Of a stretch of 64,000 nucleotides of DNA, positions 9,301-22,402 are shown one piece after another. The notes under the pieces are model-generated. The model was given only the letters and a program-made list of their open reading frames with translations. It did no database searches and was not told where the DNA came from. Numbering within the stretch: position 1 is the stretch's first letter; every line of letters starts with the position of its first letter. Position numbers and translations under genes: made by a program. This DNA comes from Amia ocellicauda (lineage: Eukaryota; Chordata; Actinopteri; Amiiformes; Amiidae): NCBI RefSeq assembly GCF_036373705.1, contig NC_089863.1, positions 9,531,357 to 9,595,356 of the forward strand. Reading direction: 5' to 3'.

Positions 9301-10898
9301 GTTGTGTAACAGAGGACTGGGCTGTATAGCACACAGGGCCTGGGGGGGCACTAGAGGGCCGATTTAGTTTCAATCCAGTGGCAGTTGTTGGCCACTGCTC
9401 CCGTGAGTTCCTGTTCTTGTCGTTTGTCGTATTGATCAAATGTTCAATACCTCTCTCAGTCTCTCTCTCCCTCGCTACCTCTATTTTTCTGTATGTAATG
9501 ATGAATTTAAAACTAACAAGATACTTTGTCTGCATGCGACACTACTTTTGGCATGATATAATATTGGATATATAATTTTTATGGCAGTATGCAGGTTACA
9601 GTTTTTCAAGTCAATGTGAATGAAACTGTGGTCCACATGACCAACACCATAACCGAAATGAGCAGAAAAGGATACATTTCTGCAAAACAGCTAAACACAA
9701 CTCTCTACACAAGACACAAACATCAATTAGGTAAGTCTTGTCAAACAAAATTAGAACATGTGTTCAGAGTCCGTAACTCACACTCCCACAAGTGTGAATC
9801 TCTACTGCACATGTGCAAATCCTCATTGCTCAATTGTTCAATCAGCCATCAGCCCATAATCACAACCCCATGGTGGCCAAGGAAGAGTCAAACACTGAAC
9901 AGGAGGCGGCCATAGATACAGTGTCTTCAAACAACTCAGTCTGTTTGAGGGAGATCCAGACTACAAATATACAAGAACATCAAATATCTCACAATGTACA
10001 GAGTGTCAGTCTGGCAGCTGCTGACCAGGTCTTGAATCGACACCAGTTAAGGATGAAACGGCTGTACAGGTACCTGTGACAGGAGCAGTGGCAGAGTGAA
10101 GGAGATCGGGTTCCAGTCTGTGCAGGTCAGGGCTCGTCACAGTAATGCATTTCCATACACTGTTTAGATGCAGACAGTTACAATGGCTACCCATGTTCAT
10201 GTTGTGTTTCTCTTGAGGCACACGTGTTGCCACATGAATTCATACACGTGGATGAAGCGATTACATGTTTTGCTGTTGAGTGAAATTCTTTCTGCTTTGG
10301 TCTTCATGATCTTCATGAGTCACTCAGAGAACATGAGTGCAGCTCATGTTGGGGTGAAATGTTTACGGACCATTAACGCTTATTTTACAAGCAAGCAGAG
10401 GACGACAAAGAGAGCAGTACAGGGCTGACCATGTCATATTGATGCTCATGGTTGGTGTGTATTGTGCCATTGTGAAGTGGCTGATGGAAATAATTTCTCA
10501 TTAGATGACAAATTATACTGTTTTGATGGACTGATTTGATTTTGTGACGTGTATTTGCTGTTTTGAGAGTCTGCGTGCATTTTGTAAAGGATTTGTGTCA
10601 TTTTGGCCAAACGTGTTTCAGTTTGGAGCCGGTGCTCATTGTTTTGAAATGTTTGGAGAAATGTGCTCAAGCAATAGACAAAGAGTAAGATTATGAGATC
10701 GCTGCCCCCTTGGAATTGAATGAAATTGCAACGGAAAATGTAGTCTTGGAATACCATAACTTTCATCAGTACTGGACTTTACATAATGCTACCTCCCTCT
10801 GTCTTCCTATTTCTCACCCTCTCTCCATCTCCCTCTCAAATTCAAATGGTGGTTTCTCATCACAACCACTTGAAGCTTTGCCGAAGCAAGTACATACA
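9301..10898. other. RNase downstream flank (unit 2), no gene recognised
   Basis: Duplicate of the unit 1 flank. Short ORFs are shared only through duplication. Confidence 0.5.
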
Positions 10899-11563
10899 TA
10901 CACCGATCAGCCATAACATTATGACCACCTGCATAATATTGTGTAGCTGCCCGTACTCTTTAGCTGCCAAAACAGCCCTGACCCGTCGAGGCATGGACTC
11001 CACTAGACCTCTGAAGGTGTGCTGTGGTATCTGGCACCAAGACATTAACAGCAGATGTCCTATGAGTTGCAAGGTGGGGCCTCCATGGATCGGACTTGTT
11101 TGTTCAGCACATCCCACAGATGCTCGATTGGATTGAGATCTGGGGAATTTGGAGGCCAAGTCAACACCTTGAACTCGTGATTCATCAGACCAGGCCACCT
11201 TCTTCCATTGCTCCAAGGTCCAGTTCTGATGCTCGCGTGCCCATTGTAGGCGCTTTCAGCGGTTCACCGCTTTGACCACTTCTGATAGGTACTGACCACT
11301 GCAGACCGGGAACACCCCACAAGAGCTGCAGTTTTGGAGATGCCCTGACCCAGTCGTCTAGCCATCACAATGTGGCCCTTGTCAGAGTCGCTCAGATCCT
11401 TACTCTTGCCCATTTTTCCTGCTTCTAACACATCAACTTTGAGGACAAAATCTTCACTTGCTGCCTAATATATCCCACCCACTGACAGGTGCCATGATAA
11501 CGAGAATATTAGTGTCATTCACTTCACCTGTCAGTGGTCATAATGATATGGCTGATCGGTGTA
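10899..11563 (-). mobile_element. Deleted Tc1-like transposon (unit 2)
   Basis: Copy of the unit 1 element with the same TIRs and internal deletion, so it was duplicated together with the unit and did not insert separately. Confidence 0.85.
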
Positions 11564-11596
11564 TATCAACAGTAACAATAGTATATTCTTAAAATA

Positions 11597-12027
11597 TGTC
11601 ACCGCCTAGTGGGTAATTAGGGGGCGTCTACGCAAGACCACGCCACCTCCTTTGATTAACGAGGGAGGAGCTCGTGTTACCCGCGCTTTCTCCCCGAGCA
11701 GGCTCGACAGAATCCCAAGACAAATTCCACACAAACTGGTAACAATAACAATATTGTAACGACACTCGTTAATGAGAAATAAGTTAGAAACAATAAAGAA
11801 AATTGTCTGTACCAATAATAAAGTTACGAATAACCGGTTTATTTAAACACAGTTCACCTATTCCGGCCAGTGAACACAGCCCAAGAAATAAAAGGAAAAC
11901 ATGGCTTTCTACTGGAGTCCGTATAAAGGGCTCCCGCTGCAGTTGTAAAAGTCCGCCGAGCAGCCAAACCCCGACGACTAAATAGACTGCCGGTCCGACC
12001 CATCTGACCCGGCAGGTCCAATCAACA
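11597..12027 (-). mobile_element. Truncated LTR fragment (unit 2)
   Basis: Same truncation point as unit 1 (CAATCAACATTCACTG junction), showing that units 1 and 2 share one deletion event. Confidence 0.55.
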
Positions 12028-12575
12028 TTCACTGCCACGTTAACGCTCACTGACGAACACGCTGAGTGTGTGTGTGTGTCCTTCTCATGATCTGTCTTTC
12101 AAAATGTCACACTTCTTTTGAGAGTTCCTCTCTCAACCAAAACATCTGAAAAGAAGTAGTCAGTGTAATAGCAAAGCAGGCATCTTCACACAGTGTGAAA
12201 AACCTTCCCCCAAATAAGGTAGTGAACCAACTGTAGCGACAAGAACAGGAACACACGGGAGCAGTGACCGACTGTCGCTGGATTGAAATGTCTTAACAGT
12301 CAGGATGGCAAGTCCACATACAATAGTCCGTAATACAATTGTTTTCAGGCGGCGCTGGCAGCTGTCTTCGACACACAGACCACCCATGAGCCCCTGCGCT
12401 GCACTGCTGCTGGCCTGCAGCCCTCACTGCTTGTTCACATCAGCAAAGGCGATACAGTATTAAATGCTGGACAACTGGCACCATCCGTGACGTGTACATG
12501 TGCGTGTGTGTGCGTGCGTGATAAGACAAATCTTGAATTTATCAAAAGCTGTCTTACAAAATGTCATGCGTGTAT
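12028..12575. repeat. LINE remnant plus unclassified repeat (unit 2)
   Basis: Duplicate of 3490-4034; no coding content. Confidence 0.5.
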
Positions 12576-13405
12576 ATACAGATTAACAAATTAAAGGATA
12601 AACCTGAATAAATGAATGGAGGAACATAACAAACAGGTGTACTGCATGATACAATTAAGCAATTTACATCCTATCATGCTCTGTGGCAGGTATACAAATG
12701 CTGAGCATACCCAGTTGACCTCGATTTTGGATCAAAATGGCAAGACGAAAGGATCTAAGTGACTTTGAAAGAGGGGTCATTATTGGGGAACGAATGGCAG
12801 GAGCTTCAGTCACAAAGACGCTCAACTGGCTCGTGTTCTGGACAAGTGGGCGAGTGCATGTGAGGCAACACCAAGAGAACAGTACAGGCCTGACTGCTGG
12901 ACCCCTACAGTGAGGGGGTCCGGAGGATCTGTTATGCTGTGGGGGGCATTTTCCTGGCATGGTTTGGGTCCACTTGTCCCCTCAGAGGGAAGGGTCGTTG
13001 CAAATCATTGCAGAGTTATTCTGAGTGATCACCTTTATCCTATGGTGACACATTTCTATCCTGATGGGAGTGGACTCTTCCAGGATGACAATGCCCATCC
13101 ACAGGGCACGAGGGCTCACTGAATGGTGTGATGAGTATGAAAATGATGTGACTCATATGCTATGGCCTTCGCAATCAACAGATCTCAACCCAATTGAACA
13201 CCTATGAACGTGTTAGACAGCGCTCTCCACCACCATCATCAAAACACCAAATGAGGGAATATCTTTTGGGAGAATGGTGTTCATCCCTCCAGTAGAGTCC
13301 AGACACTTGTACAATCTGTGCCAAGAGCATTGAAGCTGTTCTGGTGGCTTGTGGAGACCAACACCTCACTGAGACACTTTATGTTGGGTTTTCCGTTACT
13401 TTGTC
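12576..13405 (+). pseudogene. Tc1-like transposase relic, second family (unit 2)
   Basis: Duplicate of 4038-4867 with the same internal deletion and broken frame. Confidence 0.8.
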
Positions 13406-13666
13406 AATTGAAATTCTGCTGGGATTATCTATATGTTGACATGTCCTTGTGGGACAGACTAAAACAGCACTTTAGATTCGGATTGCTGAACACAATGCAG
13501 CAATTAGAAATCAAAATGCAGAGTACTCTATAGCAGAAGGCTGGGCATGGATCTTCACCACACTCATTTTGTGGGTCTGGAGAAGATTAGACCTGAAAGA
13601 GGAGGGAATCTCGTAAATTTCCTACTGAGGAGAGAGGCATATAGGATATTGGCATTAAAGACATGA
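13406..13666 (+). pseudogene. Penelope-like GIY-YIG relic (unit 2)
   Basis: Duplicate of 4868-5128; only the C-terminal domain end is readable. Confidence 0.65.
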
Positions 13667-13961
13667 GAACCACTCTTAGAAGTAATGTGTTCAAATTCTA
13701 CACAAAAACTGTTATTTTCTACACAATATGTGCAGGGTACAGTCTTTCTGCTAACACAATCGAAGTGTGTTATTTATTTCTAACCATAATACTCTGTAAA
13801 ATGTATCTCAACCAACCACTTCCACATGCCCTTCGCTGGAGGACAGCGCTGAGCGTTTGAACTTTCTACAAAACTTGTTCTGTGGCCTCAAAATTATGAG
13901 AGTTGAGTATCATTATTGTAATCCTTAGTTTGAGTTCTGTTTGGGTTAATTTTACAATTTA

Positions 13962-14727
13962 CGCCACCACCTATGGGGTGGTTAGGGGTGACACGCTTCA
14001 CGACCATGCCACCTCCTTCATTAATGAGAGAGGACCTGGTTAGCCCTGACTGGACCCCACAGCACCACCACACAAATGAAAGTAACAAAGACAGGGCATG
14101 AAGACTGTACCAGCACGAATACAATAAGGAATTGGGATTTGAAATATAACCTACCATAACATTGCCTTTAATAAAACCAGGCACTAAAACTACTAAAAAC
14201 CCTACTCAACAATGACACCAAATAGTAGGAAAAAAGAGCCAACTAAGAATCAATAAAACCCAATTTCCTCATCTAAAGTACAGATAGCAGCAACCAGAAA
14301 CCCCCCGTCCCCTCAGGGGATATAAACAAGTCTCTTGTCTGCCGCGCTGCTGTTAAGACGAATTCAGTGACCGCTCGGATTCATGTGAAGTTACCCAGCT
14401 GTATAAATGTGTACAAATGTATTTTACTGGAGCAATGTAACCCTTGCTCAAGGGTACAACAGCATTGCATTGCACTGGTTATGAGTCCAGAGCCCTAACC
14501 ACTACTCCACAGTTATGCCTACTTCCCTCTCCAGCCCTGCGCCTTGGTTTGGCTGTGGGTCATGTGGGCTGTGAGTGTCCTGCTCCGTGTGCTCAGTAGT
14601 AGGTTGCGCTGCTGACTGACCGTGTCTCTGGGTTTAACCAATTAGTAAGTGAAAATAAGTCATAATACATAAATAAATAAAAGTGATCAATCAACTGTTA
14701 ATTGCCCGTCACGCCCCGCCCCTGACA
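13962..14727 (-). mobile_element. Solo LTR with nested SINE (unit 2)
   Basis: Duplicate of 5424-6189; the nested SINE lies at about 14,388-14,512. Confidence 0.6.
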
Positions 14728-14756
14728 TTAACTGAAGTAATTCATTATCGTATTAG

Positions 14757-14896
14757 TACGGAAGAGCCCTGGGGGCATTGAAACAAAACCCCTCCGAAAT
14801 TCAACTCAAAATTTTAACTTGAAATCTCTAAAGTCTGGGTTTAACATGAATTCTTGTTTAGATTTTTCTTTCACATGGCCCCAGGGCTCTTCCGTA
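14757..14896. mobile_element. 140-bp MITE (unit 2)
   Basis: Same perfect 18-bp inverted ends as the copy at 6219. Confidence 0.8.
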
Positions 14897-14917
14897 CATT
14901 AGATATGAAGACGACTA

Positions 14918-16077
14918 TTATTAGTATTTTTTAATGTTTTTATTAAGGACACCTTATAGTAGTAGTATATAATAGTTATATACCCACCATTACAAAATAA
15001 TATTAAAGTGCAATATGCCGGTAATGTAATGTTGTGGGGATTGTGAAGCCAGTCCTCAGTGACGCGGCGGGTCGCTCAGTGTTTATTTATGTATTATTTA
15101 TGTATTCATTCGTGTTATTTAAACCTAAAATATCCAGATTTAGATGCTTAACAGATGTTAACTTCATTTATAAAGTGGATTATTCCACAGATGTTTAATG
15201 CATAATATGCTGTATATAAAAAAATTGTATATATATGTATATATATATTATTTGACATTACTCATTTTCAGAAAAGTTAAAAAGTACAATTAATTCAAAT
15301 TATTGCATTTTTTCTACTGTACTATGTCTTACAGTCTTACATACATTGTCTGTGATTGTAATTTAGTTTTGTACTGAATAAAGAAGGTTTCTCTGTTTAC
15401 ATTAAACAACTACCACATAGTTTCCTTTGTTAAATTAATATTTTGTTTAGCTTAAATAAGCCAACGTGTTGAGTAAAACTAACATATTACAGTGTTCATG
15501 AAATAACACATTATTTGTGCTAATATTCCTACACAAAACCTGTGTTAACTTTAACACAACATGTGTTGTCCGTAATCACACTCAGTAATGTGTTAAAAAA
15601 CAGCACATCATGTGTTGTTTTTAACACATTTGTTCTAAGAGTGCACCGGGACTTAATGAGGATCTTCATTTTTGTCCTTTTATTTGAAAATGTATGTCTA
15701 ACCTGCTGGAATTAATTGCCAATTGTCTAATAATTGATTGAAAGAGTTACAAATTAATTTTAATGATTGTACTATATATATATTTTTAAATGTAATTGCA
15801 TGTAGAATTTGTCTTGCTTATAATGAAATGTTCACACTTTGTTGAAATAATAGTGAGTTTGCATGATTGTTAATTGAATATAGAATGATGGTGCTAATGA
15901 TTCATTTATATCAGATGTATTGAAGAGATTCAGGAAGATAAGTCGAAACAAATAAGCATCATGATAAATTAAGTATTTTTTTGTGACATCGGTGAATGTG
16001 GCCTGTTTTTAGCCGGGAGCTGCTGTCCATCCTTCCTTGAATGGTTTTCCATTAGAGGACAATCTGTTTCATATATA
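14918..16077. repeat. AT-rich spacer (unit 2)
   Basis: Duplicate of 6380-7539, including the TGTGTTAA palindromes at about 15,530-15,650; no gene. Confidence 0.5.
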
Positions 16078-16163
16078 TACAGCTCTGGAAAAAATTAAGA
16101 GACCACTCCCAGTTCAGGACTCAGTGTTAAGTGGTCTCTCTTTTTTTTTTTTCCAGAGCTGTA
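16078..16163. mobile_element. 86-bp MITE (unit 2)
   Basis: Copy of 7540-7623 with two extra bases in its CT/T run. Confidence 0.8.
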
Positions 16164-16296
16164 TATCCCACGTCTGTGTTAACTTTAAAATAAAATTATT
16201 CATAACATCACACCTGAACTTGACCCCCCTGCTATCTGTCCCACTCAAAGATTCGGGTACAGACTTTTACTGACGCAAATTTCAAGGCCTTGCAAG

Positions 16297-16298
<2 letters not shown>

Positions 16299-16350
<52 letters not shown>
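16299..16350. repeat. (TA)n microsatellite (unit 2)
   Basis: 52 bp of TA against 39 bp in unit 1; this accounts for most of the length difference between the units. Confidence 0.95.
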
Positions 16351-16357
<7 letters not shown>

Positions 16358-16414
16358 AGGAATCAAAATGTTGAATCTTTATCTGACCAGGAACTGTATA
16401 TTTGTATTCATACA

Positions 16415-16595
16415 TTTTATTCATAATACATTTATTCTGGACATGCATGTACAAGAACTGTACACTTGTAAAAGCAGTAAAGCTATTTCATTTTGTTATT
16501 TCATTAACGTATTTATTTTCTCTTTGCTGTATCTGTAAATGCTTTGGCAACACTTGTGTAAACTTGTCATGTCAATAACGCTTGTTTTGAATTTG
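16415..16595 (+). mobile_element. LINE 3' tail upstream of gene C
   Basis: Duplicate of 7861-8041, ending at the (GT)n/(GA)n tract. Confidence 0.65.
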
Positions 16596-16673
16596 AGTGT
16601 GTCTGTATGTATGTGTGTGTGTGTGTGAGTGAGAGTGTGTGTGAGTGAGTGTTAGAGAGAGAGAGGGTCAGTA

Positions 16674-16840
16674 TGTGTGATAGAGATTGTGTTGAGTTGT
16701 GAAATTCACACTGAGTCCTTACTGGCAGTGTGAGCTCAGAGGGGCAGTATATAAGCACTCAGACCCTCAGTGCTGCACTCACACTCGACCGCTTCAGACC
16801 AGACCCACCGCCAGCGAACTCTCTCTGCGTTTCTGTCCAG
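16674..16840 (+). promoter_or_regulatory. Gene C promoter and untranslated exon 1
   Basis: TATATAA at 16,748-16,754; exon 1 ends CTGTCCAG at 16,840 with donor GTCAAG as in gene B. One base just after the TATA box differs from B (GCACTC for GCACAC). Confidence 0.75.
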
Positions 16841-17077
16841 GTCAAGTGTCTCCATTAGAACATGTATTTAATCTCTGTTAGAACATGGATTTCTCTCTCT
16901 CTGTCTGTCATTCTGTCTCTCTCTCTCTGTATGGCTCTCTGAGTGTGTTAAAGTACACTTCACAGGCACAGTAACCCTCTCTCTCACCATCTCTCCTTCT
17001 CCCTGTCTGTCTCTTTCTCTCCATCCCTGTCCATCCCTCCCTGTCTCACTCTCTCTGTCTTGTCTCCCCAGGTGAAG

Positions 17078-17563
17078 ATGTTGATGTCAGTGCTGTGTGT
17101 GTTGGCTGTGCTGGCGATCGGCCCTGGCCAGAGCCAGCCCTGCATCAACCGAGTACCTATAGGTCGATACAATACATTCATCAGGAGGCACGTACCATCA
17201 GGCTTCCCCAAGACCAACAACATACAGCGATGGAGAAGCTTCTTAATTTCCAGGGGACTCTGCGGCCGAGTCCCAACCCAGACCTTCATTGACTCGTCTC
17301 GGGCGAACGTCGACAACGTTTGCAGGGCAGGAGGCAGGAGATTCTCGCAGAACAACCAGGGGAACCTGTGTGTGAGCGCTAACATGTTCACAGTGTACAG
17401 CGTGCAGAGCAGCAACATACGCAGGAGGTGTAGTGTCACTAGAGTCAGTCGTACCCAGAGCTTCATCACGCTGGCCTGCGACAACATCGACAACCTCTGC
17501 CGGCCCGACCACTTCCAGACCACCAACAACCGGCCCAATGCAGCGAACGGACGCTGCCAGTGA
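17078..17563 (+). CDS. RNase A-superfamily protein, gene C
   Basis: Encodes a 161-residue protein identical to gene B: signal peptide, helix-1 His (FIRRHV), CGRVPTQTFI, eight cysteines in the altered pattern, and CRPDHF. The start at 17,078 follows the acceptor AG at 17,070-17,071; intron 16,841-17,071. Poly(A) signal 17,815-17,820. It is the first gene of the longer third unit, and its 3'UTR lacks one C in a C-run compared with A and B. Protein identity between B and C, together with near-identical non-coding flanks, points to very recent duplication or gene conversion and does not by itself indicate purifying selection. Confidence 0.9.
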   Translation: MLMSVLCVLAVLAIGPGQSQPCINRVPIGRYNTFIRRHVPSGFPKTNNIQRWRSFLISRGLCGRVPTQTFIDSSRANVDNVCRAGGRRFSQNNQGNLCVSANMFTVYSVQSSNIRRRCSVTRVSRTQSFITLACDNIDNLCRPDHFQTTNNRPNAANGRCQ

Positions 17564-17850
17564 TTCTAACATCACACGTGTATTATTGTGATTTAGTTTT
17601 CTGTTTCCCCACAATAACCAGCAATAATGATCGATGATTTCCTGTGAGATCTTATGCTTTTAAAACTGTATCTGTGATTTTAACTATCTCTGCCTTTACA
17701 CTGTCTCTCTGCTGTGTGACGCGCTGGGTGTGTCAGTCTCCTGAGAGCTGCGTCTCTCACTCTGACACCCCCCGCTGTCTCTGTCCTGCATCGCAGAAAG
17801 TATAAAATATATAAAATAAAGTATTTTGCAGAGCAGCTGGAGTTGTGGAG
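17564..17850 (+). promoter_or_regulatory. Gene C 3'UTR and poly(A) signal
   Basis: Conserved RNase 3'UTR with AATAAA at 17,815-17,820. Confidence 0.6.
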
Positions 17851-19451
17851 AGAGTTGTGTAACAGAGGACTGGGCTGTATAGCACACAGGGCCTGGGGGG
17901 GCACTAGAGGGCCGATTTAGTTTCAATCCAGTGGCAGTTGTTGGCCACTGCTCCCGTGAGTTCCTGTTCTTGTCGTTTGTCGTATTGATCAAATGTTCAA
18001 TACCTCTCTCAGTCTCTCTCTCCCTCGCTACCTCTATTTTTCTGTATGTAATGATGAATTTAAAACTAACAAGATACTTTGTCTGCATGCGACACTACTT
18101 TTGGCATGATATAATATTGGATATATAATTTTTATGGCAGTATGCAGGTTACAGTTTTTCAAGTCAATGTGAATGAAACTGTGGTCCACATGACCAACAC
18201 CATAACCGAAATGAGCAGAAAAGGATACATTTCTGCAAAACAGCTAAACACAACTCTCTACACAAGACACAAACATCAATTAGGTAAGTCTTGTCAAACA
18301 AAATTAGAACATGTGTTCAGAGTCCGTAACTCACACTCCCACAAGTGTGAATCTCTACTGCACATGTGCAAATCCTCATTGCTCAATTGTTCAATCAGCC
18401 ATCAGCCCATAATCACAACCCCATGGTGGCCAAGGAAGAGTCAAACACTGAACAGGAGGCGGCCATAGATACAGTGTCTTCAAACAACTCAGTCTGTTTG
18501 AGGGAGATCCAGACTACAAATATACAAGAACATCAAATATCTCACAATGTACAGAGTGTCAGTCTGGCAGCTGCTGACCAGGTCTTGAATCGACACCAGT
18601 TAAGGATGAAACGGCTGTACAGGTACCTGTGACAGGAGCAGTGGCAGAGTGAAGGAGATCGGGTTCCAGTCTGTGCAGGTCAGGGCTCGTCACAGTAATG
18701 CATTTCCATACACTGTTTAGATGCAGACAGTTACAATGGCTACCCATGTTCATGTTGTGTTTCTCTTGAGGCACACGTGTTGCCACATGAATTCATACAC
18801 GTGGATGAAGCGATTACATGTTTTGCTGTTGAGTGAAATTCTTTCTGCTTTGGTCTTCATGATCTTCATGAGTCACTCAGAGAACATGAGTGCAGCTCAT
18901 GTTGGGGTGAAATGTTTACGGACCATTAACGCTTATTTTACAAGCAAGCAGAGGACGACAAAGAGAGCAGTACAGGGCTGACCATGTCATATTGATGCTC
19001 ATGGTTGGTGTGTATTGTGCCATTGTGAAGTGGCTGATGGAAATAATTTCTCATTAGATGACAAATTATACTGTTTTGATGGACTGATTTGATTTTGTGA
19101 CGTGTATTTGCTGTTTTGAGAGTCTGCGTGCATTTTGTAAAGGATTTGTGTCATTTTGGCCAAACGTGTTTCAGTTTGGAGCCGGTGCTCATTGTTTTGA
19201 AATGTTTGGAGAAATGTGCTCAAGCAATAGACAAAGAGTAAGATTATGAGATCGCTGCCCCCTTGGAATTGAATGAAATTGCAACGGAAAATGTAGTCTT
19301 GGAATACCATAACTTTCATCAGTACTGGACTTTACATAATGCTACCTCCCTCTGTCTTCCTATTTCTCACCCTCTCTCCATCTCCCTCTCAAATTCAAAT
19401 GGTGGTTTCTCATCACAACCACTTGAAGCTTTGCCGAAGCAAGTACATACA
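17851..19451. other. RNase downstream flank (unit 3), no gene recognised
   Basis: Duplicate of the unit 1 flank. Confidence 0.5.
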
Positions 19452-20116
19452 TACACCGATCAGCCATAACATTATGACCACCTGCATAATATTGTGTAGC
19501 TGCCCGTACTCTTTAGCTGCCAAAACAGCCCTGACCCGTCGAGGCATGGACTCCACTAGACCTCTGAAGGTGTGCTGTGGTATCTGGCACCAAGACATTA
19601 ACAGCAGATGTCCTATGAGTTGCAAGGTGGGGCCTCCATGGATCGGACTTGTTTGTTCAGCACATCCCACAGATGCTCGATTGGATTGAGATCTGGGGAA
19701 TTTGGAGGCCAAGTCAACACCTTGAACTCGTGATTCATCAGACCAGGCCACCTTCTTCCATTGCTCCAAGGTCCAGTTCTGATGCTCGCGTGCCCATTGT
19801 AGGCGCTTTCAGCGGTTCACCGCTTTGACCACTTCTGATAGGTACTGACCACTGCAGACCGGGAACACCCCACAAGAGCTGCAGTTTTGGAGATGCTCTG
19901 ACCCAGTCGTCTAGCCATCACAATGTGGCCCTTGTCAGAGTCGCTCAGATCCTTACACTTGCCCATTTTTCCTGCTTCTAACACATCAACTTTGAGGACA
20001 AAATCTTCACTTGCTGCCTAATATATCCCACCCACTGACAGGTGCCATGATAACGAGATTATCAGTGTTATTCTCTTCACCTGTCAGTGGTCATAATGAT
20101 ATGGCTGATCGGTGTA
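19452..20116 (-). mobile_element. Deleted Tc1-like transposon (unit 3)
   Basis: Same TIRs and deletion as the unit 1 copy, with a few private substitutions towards its right end (about 20,057-20,075). Confidence 0.85.
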
Positions 20117-20149
20117 TATCAACAGTAACAATAGTATATTCTTAAAATA

Positions 20150-21780
20150 TGTCACCGCCTAGTGGGTAATTAGGGGGCGTCTACGCAAGACCACGCCACC
20201 TCCTTTGATTAACGAGGGAGGAGCTCGTGTTACCCGCGCTTTCTCCCCGAGCAGGCTCGACAGAATCCCAAGACAAATTCCACACAAACTGGTAACAATA
20301 ACAATATTGTAACGACACTCGTTAATGAGAAATAAGTTAGAAACAATAAAGAAAATTGTCTGTACCAATAATAAAGTTACGAATAACCGGTTTATTTAAA
20401 CACAGTTCACCTATTCCGGCCAGTGAACACAGCCCAAGAAATAAAAGGAAAACACGGCTTTCTACTGGAGTCCGTATAGAGGGGGGACAAGGGCTCCCGC
20501 TGCAGTTGTAAAAGTCCGCCGAGCAGCCAAACCCCGACGACTAAATAGACTGCCGGTCCGACCCATCTGACCCGGCAGGTCCAATCAACAGCCCCCCTCC
20601 TTCTGGAACACCCCTCCTTCTTGCATCAATGTGGGGAAATCAATCTTGAACTCTGACTGACCCCGCCCGTCCGCTCTCCTCCCGCCGAACAGGTGACTCG
20701 GAAAGAGCATTCAGGACGGGGGTGGCTACTATATTTATTAATACAAGTCCAGTCAGGGCACGAAGACTGTTCTGGAGATTCACAAAAGAGTACAATTTGA
20801 ATTACAAATAACACAACTAAAATCACCTTTAATCCCCGGCGCTAAAATAGAACCCCCCCCCACCCAAACTACTAACAAAAAAGGAAAAAGCAAAAAGACT
20901 ACTAAAACAGAATAAAATGATTCATTTGATAGAAATACTAATTACAATATACTAAAAATACTAATCCTACTTCTCTCTTTACCCCCACAGATACCGGCAT
21001 CACTCAACCCTCCCAGGTACAGTAAGTACACAGTTCTTCCCATAAGTCCTTTTTCCCCCAGGAACCCAGCCGGCGCTTCGTTGGCCAAACAGGCACCGAC
21101 AGACTGGAAGCAAAGGAAAGTTAAGGTGAGCAAATAGTTAAACTCCCGAATCAACCTGCCACAACGGCAGTCATGAAGATAAAGTAACTCAATGTCAACA
21201 TCCTGCCATACTAAATGTCTTGTGCTTTCTTTCTCCACAGACAGTTTCGCACCGAACAATCCCCAAAAGAGAAGGTGGAGACCAGGAGATCGAGGTGCCA
21301 AATTCGATAAAAGCCGTTCTCAAAAATACCACTGTCTAGATCTCTTGATTGCCGGTTTAACGTCTCTTCCAGTTCCTTTTAATGCATAACCGCTACTGCA
21401 CCCTCGCTACTCAACCCCAGACACCAAACCCATTTAGCTGCCAAGTCTTCTGTGGATATCGTCGCCGCCCCCAGGTTGCAGCTCCGCGTTATTATTTGTA
21501 ATCCGCTAGAAGACAATGAACAATGTAGCTCCAAAGATCTCCTTCTTCCACCTCTCCAGCACTGGCTCTTCCTCCTTCCCTCCAACACGGGCATTCAGTT
21601 CCTGTCTCTCTTTCTCCCGTCTGTCTCTCCCGAATGTCCAGCGGTGCAGGTGATGGTGATTAAGAGAGAATGTGCAGGTAAGTCCAGGTGAGAGCGGCTG
21701 GTGGCGTGCCCTCGGTAAAACTAAACAACCAAATAAAACCCAATAAACCAATAACACAAGAAAAGTGCTTCAAACAAAAT
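20150..21780 (-). mobile_element. LTR-like composite (unit 3), minus orientation
   Basis: Continues past the breakpoint that truncates it in units 1 and 2. The interior includes the GGGCACGAAGACTGT motif, which in reverse (AGTCTTCATGCCCT) recurs in the LTRs at 47,205 and 55,345. No gag or pol frame was found, so I treat it as one or more degraded LTRs. Confidence 0.45.
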
Positions 21781-22402
21781 GAGGAAGAAAAAAAAAACAG
21801 TTTGCCATTGGTTCTCTAACTAGTGTCCCTCTGACTCTATCTTGGTCATTTACAAAAATCAAGTCAATACTTGCGCTCTCTCTGGTTGGTTCCCTGACAG
21901 ATTGAGTTAGAAAGCAGTCATTTACCATCTCAGCCATTTCTATTTCTGCTTCTGTAGTCCCAGCTGGGCTTTCCCAGTCTAAGTTTGGGAAATTGAAATC
22001 CCCCATTATAACAGCCACATCCTTGCTACATGCAGTCCTGATTACACTGTACAATGCAGCATCTTTCTGAATATCTGAGTTTGGTGGCCTGTAACACATT
22101 CCTACCACTAATCCTCCAGATCTCTTGCTCAAAAGTTTCACCCACTAAGATTCTGTTCCGTTACTGGGAACTAATTTGAGTTCTTCTGCCTCAATGTCAT
22201 TTTTCACATATAATGCTACCCCACCCCCTCTTCGATTTTGCCTGTTTCTCCTAAACTGTGTGTATCCTTCCAACTTGTATTTATCCCCATCATTAAGCCA
22301 TGTTTCTGTCACTCCTACAACATCATAGTCACACGCCAGCACTGTGGCTTCTAGGTCTAACATCTTGTTCCTTATACTCCTGGCATTGAGGTACAAACAC
22401 TT
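21781..22402 (-). pseudogene. LINE endonuclease-domain fragment
   Basis: Two minus-strand frames encode an apurinic-type endonuclease of a CR1/Rex-like LINE. The N-terminal part (22,396 downwards) has YLNARSIRNKM and VGVTETWLND; the C-terminal part (22,141 to 21,770) has MCYRPPNSD, VIMGDFNFPNLDW and SIDLIFVND. The frame is interrupted at about 22,142 and there is no adjacent reverse transcriptase, so it is a truncated fragment. It lies in the segment missing from units 1 and 2. Confidence 0.8.

Larger units (their letters stand above)
8539..17092 (+). repeat. Tandem RNase unit 2 (8.55 kb)
   Basis: Near-identical copy of unit 1, shifted by 8538 bp for most of its length and 16 bp longer because of one extra CT near 16,139 and a longer (TA)n tract. 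It contains gene B's coding exon and gene C's promoter, exon 1 and intron. Base differences from unit 1 are sparse, for example near 12,413. Confidence 0.95.
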
